From NCBI GenBank assembly GCA_020072585.1, contig JAIQGL010000014.1:62001-126000 (forward strand): a DNA stretch of 64,000 nucleotides. The letters run 5' to 3'. Every line of letters starts with the position of its first letter. Position 1 is the stretch's first letter. Both the position numbers and the translations under genes were made by a program. Source of the stretch: Terriglobia bacterium. GTDB taxonomy: Bacteria; Acidobacteriota; Terriglobia; Terriglobales; Acidobacteriaceae. The notes below the pieces were generated by a model. The model was not told the origin of the DNA and ran no database searches. It saw only the letters and a list, made by a program, of their open reading frames with translations. This document shows, in pieces, positions 37,139 to 46,876 of the stretch.

Positions 37139-37703
37139 CTTCCTCCGGGAGTTCTTGCAAAAAAAAAGACTGGGAGGATTCGGACCGCGTTAAGGATCGG
37201 CAGGATTAGCTGAAATAAAATCACTGCAACAAATACGAACTAGCTATCGCCGCCAGCTTGATTCAGTTCCCCCGGAGACCAATGTCATTGCACGATGGAG
37301 ACCAAGAATTTTGGACCTCAAATCGCGACCCGAACTTTGGGCGGGCATCCTTATAAAACGAATGTAAAGTTATGTCAACAATAATGTTAAGCACCCATGT
37401 ACAAAATATTTCATCGTTAAAGAAAAACGCCATCCCAACTTTCCCATTATGAGATTCCATAGCTGAAGAAGGATTTTTCTCTGATTTATTGAAAGAAAAG
37501 GAAGGTGTAGTCAGGGTAGTTAGTTGGCGGTGCTCATTACTCTTGAGGAATCACAAATGGCTTCTTCCCATTCAGCAGTTGGTCGGTAATCATCATCCGT
37601 GTTTACCTGTCCCGGCTTGCCGTGGGTTGCCATGATCCGTGGTAAGGGTTACGGCTCCACCCCGGGTTTCTCCGCGTCTCCGCCCTCCGCAGTGAACAAG
37701 CTC
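37139..37703. other. Intergenic region
   Basis: 565 bases between two minus-strand genes. The 5' half is AT-rich and probably holds the receptor promoter. The 3' half has strings resembling interspersed intergenic repeats (CATCCGTGTTTACCTG, TCTCCGCGTCTCCGC). The 65-residue minus-strand frame at 37263-37460 is not supported. Confidence 0.5.
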
Positions 37704-40115
37704 TTACTTATAAAGAAGATATTTCGTCCGCAGCGCCCTGAACTTCTGGAGATCATCTTGCCATGCCTGCGCAATGGCGCGGGGATCGTCGCCAGCGGCC
37801 AATGAGTCAAAGACTTGTTGATTGGAAAGCGCGGTAATCATGTGGTCCATCTTCCAGTTATCGGGATAGAGCTTCTTGAGCGCCGCCGCCAGTTCAATGC
37901 CCATCTCCGGGGCATCGAGCACCGTGCGGTCCGTAACAATAATATTGACGCCCTTGCACTGCTGGTTCTGGTACGGTCCGCTGACCGGCGTAAACGTGAC
38001 CGGAACAAAGCGTACTCCCGGAATCAGCCGCGCATTCAGATAGTCAGAGTATGCGCGCGGATCAATCCACGGCGCGCCCATCACTTCAAATGGCGTGTCC
38101 GTACCGCGGCCTACGGAAACATTCGTTCCCTCCACCAGCGCCACACCCGGATAAAGCTCAGCCTCGTTCACTGACCGCAGGTTTGGTGAGGTGTTAATCC
38201 ATACGATTCCGGTGGAATCGAACCAGTCGCCCCGCAGCCAGCCCTGCATGGGAATCACCCGCAAACGCGCGCCGATTTTCCTCTCCACGTTGTAAAGCTG
38301 CGCCAGTTCCCCCAGCGTCATGCCATGGCGTATCGGCGTGGGATGATAGTTGGTAAAGCTTGCGAACTCCGCCTGCGACATGTTTCCCTGGACAAACGAT
38401 CCATTGACCGGATTCGGCCGGTCCAGCACGATCACTTCCGTGTTCGCCTGCGCCGCCGCTTCCAGCAGGTAGCCCAGCGTCGTCGTATACGTATAGAAAC
38501 GCGCTCCTGCATCCTGAATATCAAAGACCACGGCATCCAGCGTCTTAAGTATCTCCACCGGCGGACGCTTCTTCGCGTCCGTGCCGCCATATAAAGAATA
38601 CACAGGCACGCCGGTCACCGTGTCGGTCGTATTGTCGACCTTCAGATCATCCACCGCGCCAAAGATGCCATGTTCCGGAGCAAAGATTGCCGCCAATTTC
38701 ACTCCCGGCGCTGCCGCCAGCACGTCAATCGTTCGTTTGCCCTGCCCGTCCACGCCGGTATTGTTCGTGAGCAGGCCAATCGTCATCTCCGTCTTGTCCT
38801 GCTTCAAGGACGCAAAATTGTCCTGCTCCAGCACATCAATCCCGGTAAGCACATGTCCGTTGCGGGCGCCCAGCCGGCGCGAGGCGGTCGCTGCCTCGTT
38901 ATAGCCTGTAATCGCCAGATGCTTCTCACGGTCAGCCGCAGTTACGTCCAGATGCAGCAGCGCTGCCACCGCCGTGGCCACGCGCGATCGCAAAGAAATG
39001 ATTGCTGGCCCCTGCCGCGGCAGCACAGAGTTGGTCAGCAGGATCACATACGTATTTGTATAGGGATCAATCCACATGGATGTGCCGGTAAACCCGGTGT
39101 GCCCAAACGACCCCACCGGCAGCAGCCCTCCCCGGTTCGAAGAGAAAGACGAATCAATGTCCCAGCCCAGCCCGCGTACCTCTGTGGCGTTCGGTGGTTG
39201 CTGCGGCGTAGTCATCTTTTCAATAATGTCGCCATCCAGGATCGTCTTCCGGCTGATCAGCGCTTGCGCATACAACGCCAGATCGCCCGCTGTCGAGAAC
39301 AAGCCGGCATGTCCCGCCACACCGCCCATGCGCTCCGCCCTGGGATCATGCACTGTCCCGCGCAGGATCTGCTTTCTGTCCGGGGCATACGTTGCCGCGA
39401 TCTTGCTTCTCCACTGAGGAGGCGGCAGGAAACGAGTGTGCTTCATCCCCAGCGGCTGGAAAATATGTACCTCGGCGTACTTGTCCAGCGTCAGGCCAGA
39501 GAGCCGCTGCACCATTTCACCCAGTACCATAAAATTGGTGTCGCTATAAACAAAGAGTGAGCCCTGCGGGGACTGCAACTTCTCTTCATGGGCCAGCCGA
39601 AACGCAGTGTCGCGTCCCTCCCACGGTGGATTCAGGTCTATGTCTGGCCGCAGCCCGGAATAATGTGTAAGGAGCTGGCGTACTGTCACGGTGTCTTTCC
39701 CATTCATGCCGAAGTCAGGAATGTAGTGGGCCACCGGCTCGTCCAGCCTCACCTGCCCATACTGAATCATCCGCATCACGCTCGGCGTGGTCGCCACCAC
39801 CTTGGTGAGCGACGCCAGATCAAAAATCGTGTCCAGGGTCATGGGCTCGGGACGCGGCGCGGTCGCGCGCAACCCAAAAGCCTTCTGGTGCACAATGCGT
39901 CCGTCATGTCCCACCAGCAGCACCGCGCCCGTAATCGCCTGGTCGTTGACCTGCTCCTGCACCAGCGCATCGGCCGGAGAAAAATTCGCCGTCTCCCTAA
40001 CAGGAGATGCAGCCTTCTTTTTCTTCTGCGCGGGCGCAGCCGGCACAGCAGAAAGACTCTGCAACAGCAAAATAGGTATAAGGAATAAGCTCAGGGCTTT
40101 GCGCGGGAATATCAT
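37704..40115 (-). CDS. Serine hydrolase (class C beta-lactamase fold) fused to NamZ-type exo-N-acetylmuramidase
   Basis: About 803 residues, exported (KALSLFLIPILLLQSLSAV). Residues about 45-380 are a penicillin-binding/beta-lactamase-like domain with the nucleophile motif DLASLTK (SxxK), YSDTNF and FGHTGFTGTS. Residues about 430-800 are DUF1343/GH171 (TNNTGVDGQGKRTIDVL, IFAPEHGIFG, DAVVFDIQDAGARFYTY, LDRPNPVNG, EGTNVSVGRGTDTPFE), the family of Bacillus NamZ, which removes terminal MurNAc from peptidoglycan chains. In Bacillus the two activities are separate neighbouring genes; here they are one polypeptide. The start is ATG 40115, since the track start 40154 overlaps the divergent gene. Confidence 0.88.
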   Translation of the reverse strand: MIFPRKALSLFLIPILLLQSLSAVPAAPAQKKKKAASPVRETANFSPADALVQEQVNDQAITGAVLLVGHDGRIVHQKAFGLRATAPRPEPMTLDTIFDLASLTKVVATTPSVMRMIQYGQVRLDEPVAHYIPDFGMNGKDTVTVRQLLTHYSGLRPDIDLNPPWEGRDTAFRLAHEEKLQSPQGSLFVYSDTNFMVLGEMVQRLSGLTLDKYAEVHIFQPLGMKHTRFLPPPQWRSKIAATYAPDRKQILRGTVHDPRAERMGGVAGHAGLFSTAGDLALYAQALISRKTILDGDIIEKMTTPQQPPNATEVRGLGWDIDSSFSSNRGGLLPVGSFGHTGFTGTSMWIDPYTNTYVILLTNSVLPRQGPAIISLRSRVATAVAALLHLDVTAADREKHLAITGYNEAATASRRLGARNGHVLTGIDVLEQDNFASLKQDKTEMTIGLLTNNTGVDGQGKRTIDVLAAAPGVKLAAIFAPEHGIFGAVDDLKVDNTTDTVTGVPVYSLYGGTDAKKRPPVEILKTLDAVVFDIQDAGARFYTYTTTLGYLLEAAAQANTEVIVLDRPNPVNGSFVQGNMSQAEFASFTNYHPTPIRHGMTLGELAQLYNVERKIGARLRVIPMQGWLRGDWFDSTGIVWINTSPNLRSVNEAELYPGVALVEGTNVSVGRGTDTPFEVMGAPWIDPRAYSDYLNARLIPGVRFVPVTFTPVSGPYQNQQCKGVNIIVTDRTVLDAPEMGIELAAALKKLYPDNWKMDHMITALSNQQVFDSLAAGDDPRAIAQAWQDDLQKFRALRTKYLLYK

Positions 40116-40126
40116 CTGTGAACTGA

Positions 40127-41299
40127 GTGTGTTATAAACCGAAAACAAAAGCAACGCGAGGACATTTTCTGCACCAAAGTACCAATCACCTTCCGGGTAC
40201 GCAACCTTTGGCCCACGCTTACAGCGGCCAGCAGAACCAGTTCCAGCGCGCCTTTGATGTCCTGCGTTCCGGCATCGAGCAGCGCGCCTTCCCCGGTGCA
40301 GCCGTTGCCGTAACTCACCGGGGCAAGCTCATTGCCTTGGAAGGTCTGGGGCGTTTCACCTACGCGCCTGATTCTCCCGCCGTCAAGGCTGATACTGTCT
40401 ATGATCTGGCATCGGTCACCAAGGCCGTGGCAACCACTACCGTCTGCATGATTCTGTATGAGCGTGGCCAGTTTAAGCTCGACCAGCCGCTGGTTGAACT
40501 AATACCCGAATTTGCCGCCAGCGGCCTAGAAAATGACGACCCTCGACGCCGGGCGGTCACTCTCCGCATGCTCTTGGCGCATTCCTCCGGACTGCCTGCT
40601 TATGTAAAACTCTTCCAGACCGCCCAAACTAAAGAGGAGTTATTGCGTCAGGCACTCAAAGTTCCGCTCACCGCCGCCCCAGGCTCCCGCGCTGAGTACA
40701 GCGATATAGGGTTCATTCTCCTGGGCCAGGCCCTGGAACATCTGGTACGGGAGCCTCTTGATCAGTTCTGCCATCGTGAGGTCTTTGCCAGACTGAATCT
40801 GGAGCAAACCTGCTTCAACCCGCCCGGAGATTGGAAAACCTCGATTCCTCCCACGGAAGACGACCAGATATTCCGCCACCGGCTGATCCAGGGGGAGGTC
40901 AATGATGAAAACGCCTCCGTCATGGGCGGCGTTGCTGGGCATGCCGGCTGTTTTGCCCGAGCCATGGACGTGTCAATTTTTGCCCACTGCATGTTGCACG
41001 GCGGCACACCTCTGGTTCGCCAGGAGACGCTAGAAATTTTTACTCGACGCGAGAACTTTCCACTCGGTACCTCCCGCACTTTAGGCTGGGACACACCTTC
41101 GCAACCGTCTCAGTCAGGAAAATATTTTTCCTCGCGTTCCTATGGCCACTTGGGCTATACAGGTACATCACTATGGATTGATCCTGATCGCCAGCTCTCT
41201 GTTACGCTGCTAACCAATCGTACCTGGCCGGACCGTGGTTCGCAGTTGATCAAGCAAATCCGGCCCGCATTCCACGACGCAATTGTCGAGGCTATTTGA
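40127..41299 (+). CDS. Serine hydrolase, beta-lactamase fold (AmpH/YbbE-like)
   Basis: Up to 390 residues. The nucleophile motif is DLASVTK, the second motif YSDIGF, and the third region YGHLGYTGTS. It shares long blocks with the hydrolase half of the divergent fusion (GGVAGHAG, WIDPD), so the two are paralogues. The start is uncertain: GTG 40127 would leave only 11 bases to the divergent gene. A CTG at 40169 with GAGGA 6 bases upstream and a TTG at 40208 are alternatives, and similarity begins only near FQRAFDVLRSGIEQ. No export signal is seen. It precedes murQ by 16 bases and so probably belongs to its operon. Confidence 0.8.
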   Translation: MCYKPKTKATRGHFLHQSTNHLPGTQPLAHAYSGQQNQFQRAFDVLRSGIEQRAFPGAAVAVTHRGKLIALEGLGRFTYAPDSPAVKADTVYDLASVTKAVATTTVCMILYERGQFKLDQPLVELIPEFAASGLENDDPRRRAVTLRMLLAHSSGLPAYVKLFQTAQTKEELLRQALKVPLTAAPGSRAEYSDIGFILLGQALEHLVREPLDQFCHREVFARLNLEQTCFNPPGDWKTSIPPTEDDQIFRHRLIQGEVNDENASVMGGVAGHAGCFARAMDVSIFAHCMLHGGTPLVRQETLEIFTRRENFPLGTSRTLGWDTPSQPSQSGKYFSSRSYGHLGYTGTSLWIDPDRQLSVTLLTNRTWPDRGSQLIKQIRPAFHDAIVEAI

Positions 41300-41315
41300 C
41301 TGAGGTATTAGCGGC

Positions 41316-42236
41316 GTGAGTCCCCGCAAACTCACTATCGGTGATCTGGGAACCGAGCAGCAAAACCGCGCTTCGTCTGCCCTGGACACCCTTTCCGCCC
41401 TTGAAATTGCCCGGGTCATCAACCAGGAAGACAAAAAAGTTGCCGCTGCCATCGAGCGAGCCCTGCCCCAGATCGCGCGTGCGATTGATGCCATTGCCGC
41501 GGCCATCGGCAACGGGGGAAGGCTTATCTACGCGGGCGCGGGCACCAGCGGACGGCTGGCCGCGCTTGACGCCGCTGAATGTCCCCCCACGTTCAATACC
41601 GATCCTAAGACCGTCCAGTACGTGATCGCCGGAGGCAATAAAGCTTTGGGCCGCGCTGCCGAATACAGTGAAGACTCCCGCTCCACTGGCAGGCGCGATA
41701 TGGCCAAACGCAAGCCGGGCAAGAAAGATGTTGTGGTGGGAGTTGCGGCGAGCGGGCGCACACCATACACGATCGGCGCTTTGGAGCACGGCAGCAAGAA
41801 AGGGGCCAAAACCGTGGCTGTGGTCTGCAATCCTGGCTCAGAGCTGGGTGCGCTGGCCGACATTGAGATCGTGATTGAGGTCGGTCCGGAGGCGGTATCC
41901 GGCTCCACGCGCATGAAGGCCGGATCTGCACAGAAGATGGCTCTCAACCTGCTTACTACAGGAGCAATGGCCCGGCTCGGTTATATCTACGGCAACCTCA
42001 TGGTCAATGTTCACACCACAAATGAGAAATTGATGGAGCGTGGCCTCTCCGTGCTGGAAAAAACTGCCGGGGTGGACCGGCTCACCGCTGTAAAAACTCT
42101 CAAGGCTGCGGATAACCAAGTTGCTCTGGCGCTCATCATGTTGAAGACCAGTTTGGGGCGCGCCCAGGCTGCGAAAAGACTCAAGAGCGTTAAGGGCAAT
42201 GTCCGGCAGGCGATTGCGCAGGGTAATTTAAAATGA
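41316..42236 (+). CDS. murQ: N-acetylmuramic acid 6-phosphate etherase
   Basis: 306 residues, SIS-domain lyase that cleaves the lactyl ether of MurNAc-6-phosphate to give GlcNAc-6-phosphate and D-lactate during peptidoglycan recycling. Diagnostic strings: YAGAGTSGRLAALDAAECPPTF, VGVAASGRTPYTIGAL, GSTRMKAGSAQKMALN and VNVHTTNEKL. GTG 41316 gives the normal family length. Its stop overlaps a possible ATG for the murA frame as ATGA. No MurNAc kinase that would make its substrate is visible in the window. Confidence 0.95.
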   Translation: MSPRKLTIGDLGTEQQNRASSALDTLSALEIARVINQEDKKVAAAIERALPQIARAIDAIAAAIGNGGRLIYAGAGTSGRLAALDAAECPPTFNTDPKTVQYVIAGGNKALGRAAEYSEDSRSTGRRDMAKRKPGKKDVVVGVAASGRTPYTIGALEHGSKKGAKTVAVVCNPGSELGALADIEIVIEVGPEAVSGSTRMKAGSAQKMALNLLTTGAMARLGYIYGNLMVNVHTTNEKLMERGLSVLEKTAGVDRLTAVKTLKAADNQVALALIMLKTSLGRAQAAKRLKSVKGNVRQAIAQGNLK

Positions 42237-42382
42237 AGCTTGTTCCCAAGTCACCGAATGTCCGCTCCACCCATCCGGCATCGCTGCTGCCCGGAGCCGT
42301 TGGGGACTTCAAAAAACCGGTTTCGCGCAGCCGGACCATTCGGATTGACTTCAGGGAAGTGGCGATTGCGCCAGAGAGTCTT

Positions 42383-43687
42383 ATGGATAAATTTGTAATT
42401 CGTGGCGGTAATCCGCTGGTAGGAAGCGTCCGCATCAGCGGCGCCAAGAATGCCGCTCTGCCTGCGATGGCCGCCGCCATCCTGACCGACGAGCCAGTTA
42501 TTCTGGAAAATATTCCCGATGTCCGCGATATTCAGACAGAGCGCAACCTGCTCGTCTCCATGGGCGCCGAGGTTGAATTAGGTTACGGGCGCGCCTCGCA
42601 CCGTACCACCATCTCATGCAGCAACCTCGCTAATCCTGAAGCCGCGTACGAGTTGGTTAAGACCATGCGGGCTTCCACCCTGGTGCTGGGGCCGCTGGTG
42701 GCGCGCATGGGACGCGCCCGTGTTTCCCAGCCCGGAGGCTGCGCCATTGGCGCCCGCCCCATCGATCTCCACATCAAAGGCCTGGAACGCCTCGGCGCAA
42801 TCATCAAACAAGAGCATGGCTATATAGAAGCCAGCGCGGAACGGCTCCACGGCGGACATATTATTTTTGACAAGATCACCGTTACAGGCACGGAAGATCT
42901 GATGATGGCCGCAACTCTCGCCCAGGGCGAAACCATCATGGAAAACTGCGCGCGCGAGCCTGAGGTGACCGATCTTGCCGCGCTATTGACCAAGATGGGC
43001 GCCCGGATTGAAGGCGCGGGTACAGGCACTATCCGTATTCAGGGGGTGGAAAAGCTGCACGGAGCCCGCCACCGCATCATTCCTGATCGCATTGAGGCAG
43101 GCACATTCGTGATTGCTGCCGTGCTGACCGGGGGCGACCTCACGTTGACGAACTGTGACCCCACACATCTCGGCGCGCTAATTCAAAAGCTGGAAGAATG
43201 CGGCGTGCGTATCCGGACAGCCCCTGATTCCATGCGTGTCACCAACGGCCATCAACTCATCGCCGCCGACATCACCACGGAAGAATATCCCGGCTTCCCC
43301 ACGGACATGCAGGCCCAGTACATGACTCTGGCCACGCAGGCGCAGGGGACCTCCATCATCACAGAGAATATTTTTGAGAACCGCTTCATGCACGCCCATG
43401 AACTTGTGCGCATGGGAGCCAATATCAAAGTGGAGGGTAGCCGCGCCGTGGTTCGTGGGAAAACGCCCCTCAGTTCAGCCGCTGTTCAATGCTCCGATCT
43501 TCGCGCTTCAGCGTCTCTGGTCATCGCCGCCCTGGTTGCTGACGGTGAGACCATCATTGACCGCGTCTATCACGTCGACCGCGGTTATGAGCGCATTGAA
43601 GAAAAGCTGAAAGGCGTTGGCGCGCAAATCCGCCGCATCGGTGAAATCCTTCCCAAGCGCACCGCGGCTCCAAGTGTTGTAGCCTAA
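42383..43687 (+). CDS. murA: UDP-N-acetylglucosamine 1-carboxyvinyltransferase
   Basis: Transfers enolpyruvate from PEP to UDP-GlcNAc, first committed step of peptidoglycan synthesis. About 434 residues from ATG 42383: [27 protein letters not shown] is the family N-terminus. The catalytic, fosfomycin-target Cys is present in [13 protein letters not shown]. The track start at 42233 overlaps the murQ stop as ATGA and would add 50 residues with no family counterpart; coupling through that ATG cannot be excluded. Grouping synthesis (MurA) with recycling (MurQ) is sensible but unusual. Confidence 0.94.
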   Translation: MDKFVIRGGNPLVGSVRISGAKNAALPAMAAAILTDEPVILENIPDVRDIQTERNLLVSMGAEVELGYGRASHRTTISCSNLANPEAAYELVKTMRASTLVLGPLVARMGRARVSQPGGCAIGARPIDLHIKGLERLGAIIKQEHGYIEASAERLHGGHIIFDKITVTGTEDLMMAATLAQGETIMENCAREPEVTDLAALLTKMGARIEGAGTGTIRIQGVEKLHGARHRIIPDRIEAGTFVIAAVLTGGDLTLTNCDPTHLGALIQKLEECGVRIRTAPDSMRVTNGHQLIAADITTEEYPGFPTDMQAQYMTLATQAQGTSIITENIFENRFMHAHELVRMGANIKVEGSRAVVRGKTPLSSAAVQCSDLRASASLVIAALVADGETIIDRVYHVDRGYERIEEKLKGVGAQIRRIGEILPKRTAAPSVVA

Positions 43688-43910
43688 GACGCAAGCGTTG
43701 TGGCCGCTGGCTTCAGCCTCTGAAAGGTATCAGGGCTCGGCTTCAGCCGTACCATCCACTTTCGTATTTCGATAAAGTCAACGAAATTTTCAAAATCTCT
43801 CCTTCCCGTTTTGAAACAGCTCTGGATTTTTATTTACGATTTTTCAACTCTCACTACTACCCGCCGCCGTAATATTGACCTCTTCTTATTCGCATGGAGC
43901 GAATCACAAG
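43688..43910. repeat. Intergenic spacer with two GGCTTCAGCC palindromes
   Basis: GGCTTCAGCC occurs twice within 45 bases (about 43709 and 43740), each nearly self-complementary, resembling REP-like intergenic units of Acidobacteriota. The AT-rich 3' part (43770-43860) is the likely promoter region of the RiPP locus; no confident -35/-10 pair was identified. Confidence 0.5.
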
Positions 43911-44549
43911 ATGCCTATGCCGGGCGAAAGCGTCTCTTCCGCGGACCGCCACAACAGCGCTGAACCCTTGCCGCTGTTCCGTCCGGAAGCGCTCGCCGCA
44001 CAGCAGCAAAAGTTTCACGGCGAGATCATTCTTATCCGCCCTTTTTCTCTCATGTTGCTGGGTTGGTTCGCCATCGGCATTACAACTGCGGTCCTGGGAT
44101 TTTTTCTGCTTGGCCAGTACACCGAGAAAGCACACGTGCCCGGCATGATCACTTCCGGCCGTATCTCAGGCGCGTCTGCTCCTCGGCTTGAGGCGGATTT
44201 CTATGTGCCTGGCTCTTTGATCGGCCGGCTACGCCCCGGCAACCAGCTCACCCTGCGTTGCGAAAAGTGCTCCACGCCTTTCGCACAACAAGTGGGAACT
44301 GTTCTGGAAGTTCCAGCTGCGCCGCTGGGCCCTGCTGAACTTTCTCAGATGAATTTGGCCCTGGCCGAGCCAGTAGACATTCCGGTTGACAAAATCCCGG
44401 TTTACAAAATCAAGGTGTCGCTCCCGCCACAGACGGCACGGATCTCGCAACTCAACTCTTCGCCGCAAATGGGAACCAGAATGGAAGCCGACATCCCGCT
44501 GGGGCGTAAACCTCTAATCAAGTGGTTCTTCGATCGGTCTGGAAGCTGA
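43911..44549 (+). CDS. Reduced HlyD-family membrane-fusion protein
   Basis: 212 residues. The N-terminus LFRPEALAAQQQKFHGEIILIRPFS followed by one membrane helix (LLGWFAIGITTAVLGFFLLG) and YTEKAHVPG is characteristic of adaptors that pair with C39-type peptide exporters. The C-terminus EADIPLGRKPLIKWFFDRSGS is the usual family end. The coiled-coil hairpin and lipoyl halves that normally sit between them are missing, so the protein is about half the usual length. ATG 43911 (GGAG 11 bases upstream) replaces the track TTG. It precedes the exporter gene by 31 bases. Confidence 0.78.
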   Translation: MPMPGESVSSADRHNSAEPLPLFRPEALAAQQQKFHGEIILIRPFSLMLLGWFAIGITTAVLGFFLLGQYTEKAHVPGMITSGRISGASAPRLEADFYVPGSLIGRLRPGNQLTLRCEKCSTPFAQQVGTVLEVPAAPLGPAELSQMNLALAEPVDIPVDKIPVYKIKVSLPPQTARISQLNSSPQMGTRMEADIPLGRKPLIKWFFDRSGS

Positions 44550-44580
44550 ACGGACCGCGGGACGAAGTACTTCGGACAAA

Positions 44581-46731
44581 ATGAAATTCTCCTGGGGACA
44601 GAAACTACCGTTGGTCTTTCAGACTGAAGCGGCGGAGTGTGGTCTGGCGTGCCTGGCGATGATCGCAGGCTATCACGGCGCGCAAATTGACCTGGCGGCC
44701 CTCCGGCAGCGCTTCTCCGTGTCGCTTCGCGGCGCAACGCTGAACCACATCATCAAGTTCGCCGCTGCTCTTGATCTCACCGGACGTCCGCTCCGTGTAG
44801 AGCTTGAAGACCTGGCCTGGCTGAAGACCCCTTGCATCCTGCACTGGAAAATGGACCACTTCGTGGTGCTGAGGAAGGTCACCCGGAAACACATCTATCT
44901 GCATGATCCTTCCATGGGCCCGCGCCGGATGAGCTTCGCCGAAGCGAGCCGCCATTTCACCGGCGTTGCGCTGGAGCTCACGCCCACGCCCAGTTTTGCG
45001 CCCCGCGATGAGCGCCGCCCGCTCCGTCTGCGTGATCTGATTGGCCGTGTCGTCGGCCTTAAACGCGCGCTCGGACAGATCTTTGCCCTTGCCGCTGCTC
45101 TGGAGTTGTTCTCCATCATTAGCCCCTTGTTCCTGCAGCTCACGGTGGACAAGGTCCTGGCCTCCTTCGATCACAATCTGCTCCTCACGCTGGGCCTAGG
45201 CTTCATGCTGCTGATCGCCCTGCAATCCCTCCTGGGAGCATTGCGAAGCTGGACAACTCTGTACTTTGGCATATCACTCAAGCTGCAGTGGTATGCCAAT
45301 CTCTTTTCGCACCTGGTCCGTCTTCCGGTCTCGTTTTTTGAAAAACGATATTTCGGTGACATCCTCTCGCGCTTTGACGGCGCGGAGGCCATCCAGCGCA
45401 CTCTGACCAACAACTTTATTGAAGCGATTCTTGACGGCCTGATCTCTATCTTCGTCCTCGCGGTCATGTTCATCTATAGTCCGAAGCTGGCCTTGATCGT
45501 CATTGTCAGCGTCTTGCTCTATGTTGCTCTGCGCAACCTCGCCTATGCTCCTTTGCGGAGATCCACGGAAGAGCAGATCTTGCGTCTTTCCAAACAGCAG
45601 GGTTATCTGATTGAGACGCTCCGTGGCATTCGCACCATCAAGGTCCTTGGCCGTGAAGACAGCCGTAAAACCCGATGGATGAATCTTCTTGCGGACTCGA
45701 CCAACGCCCAGGTTGCCGCGGAAAAACTCTCGCTGCTCTTCAAGGCCGCGAACGGACTAATTTTTGGTCTGCAATCGGTAGCTGTCGTCTGGATGGGCGC
45801 GACATTGGTCCTGGGGGGGAAATTCAGCGTCGGTATGCTGTTTGCTTTCGTTGCTTATCAGGAGCAGTTCAAGGCCCGCATCACGAATCTGGTAGACCGC
45901 CTCTTTGATTTCCGCATGCTCTCGCTGCAGGTCCATCGCCTTGCGGACGTGGTTCTTGAGAAGCCCGAATCCTCCGTCGATGAATCTGCCGGCTCCCTGG
46001 AAGACGCCTCCATCCAGGTGCAGCACCTCTTCTTCCGTTACTCAGATACAGAACCGTGGCTGCTGGAAGATGTCACCTTGAGCATCGCGCCGGGCGAGTG
46101 TGTGGCCGTTGTTGGCCCTTCAGGCACGGGAAAATCGACGCTTCTCAAATTAATGGCGGGGCTGCTGAAGCCACAATCGGGCGATGTGATCGTGAACGGG
46201 CATTCCGTGTGCGCCAGCCGCGCCGCCGTTCTGGGAAACGTAGGGTTTGTTTTGCAGGACGATTGTCTCTTTGCCGGGACCATCGCTGACAACATCGCCT
46301 TCTCCGCTGACATTGCGGACATGTCCCGCGTTGCGGAGTGCGCCCGGCTCGCCTGCCTGGACGATGAGATCCATGCGATGCACATGGGCTACAACACCCT
46401 GATCGGTGATATGGGCTCAGCCCTTTCTGGAGGCCAGCAGCAGCGTCTTCTGCTGGCCCGCGCTCTTTATCAGCGGCCGTCCATCCTGATCCTGGATGAG
46501 GCCACCAGCCATCTCGACGTTCCCACGGAGCAGCGTATCGCCGCCATGCTGGCTGAACTGTGCATGACGCGCGTCTTCGCAGCCCATCGGCCCGACACAA
46601 TCAGGATTGCTGACCGCGTCATCACTCTGTCGCGTTCAGGAAAAATTTCAGAGCAGCCGGCTTCACTGCGCGCCGTTCCCGCAGCCGGCACAAGACTTTA
46701 CCGAGGAGAAAGCTATGCCCAACCAAAATGA
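44581..46731 (+). CDS. C39 peptidase-containing ABC exporter (PCAT)
   Basis: 716 residues combining leader peptidase, membrane and ATPase domains. The N-terminal C39 domain has the catalytic Cys in QTEAAECGLACLAMIAGYHG and the His/Asp pair in MDHFVVL and LHDPSMGPR, so it should be active. Five or six helices span about 160-430. The ATPase has Walker A GPSGTGKS, signature LSGGQQQRLLLARAL and Walker B ILILDEATSHLD. PCATs remove double-glycine leaders and export the peptide. The substrates are almost certainly the five peptides encoded immediately downstream. The end overlaps the first precursor gene by 17 bases. Confidence 0.93.
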   Translation: MKFSWGQKLPLVFQTEAAECGLACLAMIAGYHGAQIDLAALRQRFSVSLRGATLNHIIKFAAALDLTGRPLRVELEDLAWLKTPCILHWKMDHFVVLRKVTRKHIYLHDPSMGPRRMSFAEASRHFTGVALELTPTPSFAPRDERRPLRLRDLIGRVVGLKRALGQIFALAAALELFSIISPLFLQLTVDKVLASFDHNLLLTLGLGFMLLIALQSLLGALRSWTTLYFGISLKLQWYANLFSHLVRLPVSFFEKRYFGDILSRFDGAEAIQRTLTNNFIEAILDGLISIFVLAVMFIYSPKLALIVIVSVLLYVALRNLAYAPLRRSTEEQILRLSKQQGYLIETLRGIRTIKVLGREDSRKTRWMNLLADSTNAQVAAEKLSLLFKAANGLIFGLQSVAVVWMGATLVLGGKFSVGMLFAFVAYQEQFKARITNLVDRLFDFRMLSLQVHRLADVVLEKPESSVDESAGSLEDASIQVQHLFFRYSDTEPWLLEDVTLSIAPGECVAVVGPSGTGKSTLLKLMAGLLKPQSGDVIVNGHSVCASRAAVLGNVGFVLQDDCLFAGTIADNIAFSADIADMSRVAECARLACLDDEIHAMHMGYNTLIGDMGSALSGGQQQRLLLARALYQRPSILILDEATSHLDVPTEQRIAAMLAELCMTRVFAAHRPDTIRIADRVITLSRSGKISEQPASLRAVPAAGTRLYRGESYAQPK

Positions 46732-46876
46732 CGCCAATCGGGTGCTCAACCGCATGGGTGCTCGCGAGTTAACACAGGAAGAAATCGAAAGCGTAAGCGC
46801 CGCCGGGCCACCGTGCCGGCTGACGTTCACGCACCTGCCCGGCGGAAGCTCTGACGAAGATACCGTATGTCCATAA
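46715..46876 (+). CDS. RiPP precursor peptide 1
   Basis: 53 residues from ATG 46715 (GAGGAG 6 bases upstream), starting inside the end of the exporter gene. The leader NRVLNRMGARELTQEEIESVSAAG matches the other four, but the GG site is altered to AAG. The core is divergent, with two Cys (PPCRLTF ... DEDTVCP) and the acidic SSDEDT run; it ends CP rather than C. The track gives a longer frame from 46607 that runs back into the exporter. Confidence 0.8.
   Translation: MPNQNDANRVLNRMGARELTQEEIESVSAAGPPCRLTFTHLPGGSSDEDTVCP

Noticed and set aside
37263-37460. 65-residue minus-strand ORF upstream of the TonB receptor
   Set aside because: AT-rich, no ribosome binding site, no recognisable sequence pattern; more likely a promoter region.
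46607-46714. N-terminal extension of precursor 1 given by the ORF track
   Set aside because: It overlaps the exporter reading frame; the internal ATG has the ribosome binding site and matches the other precursors.
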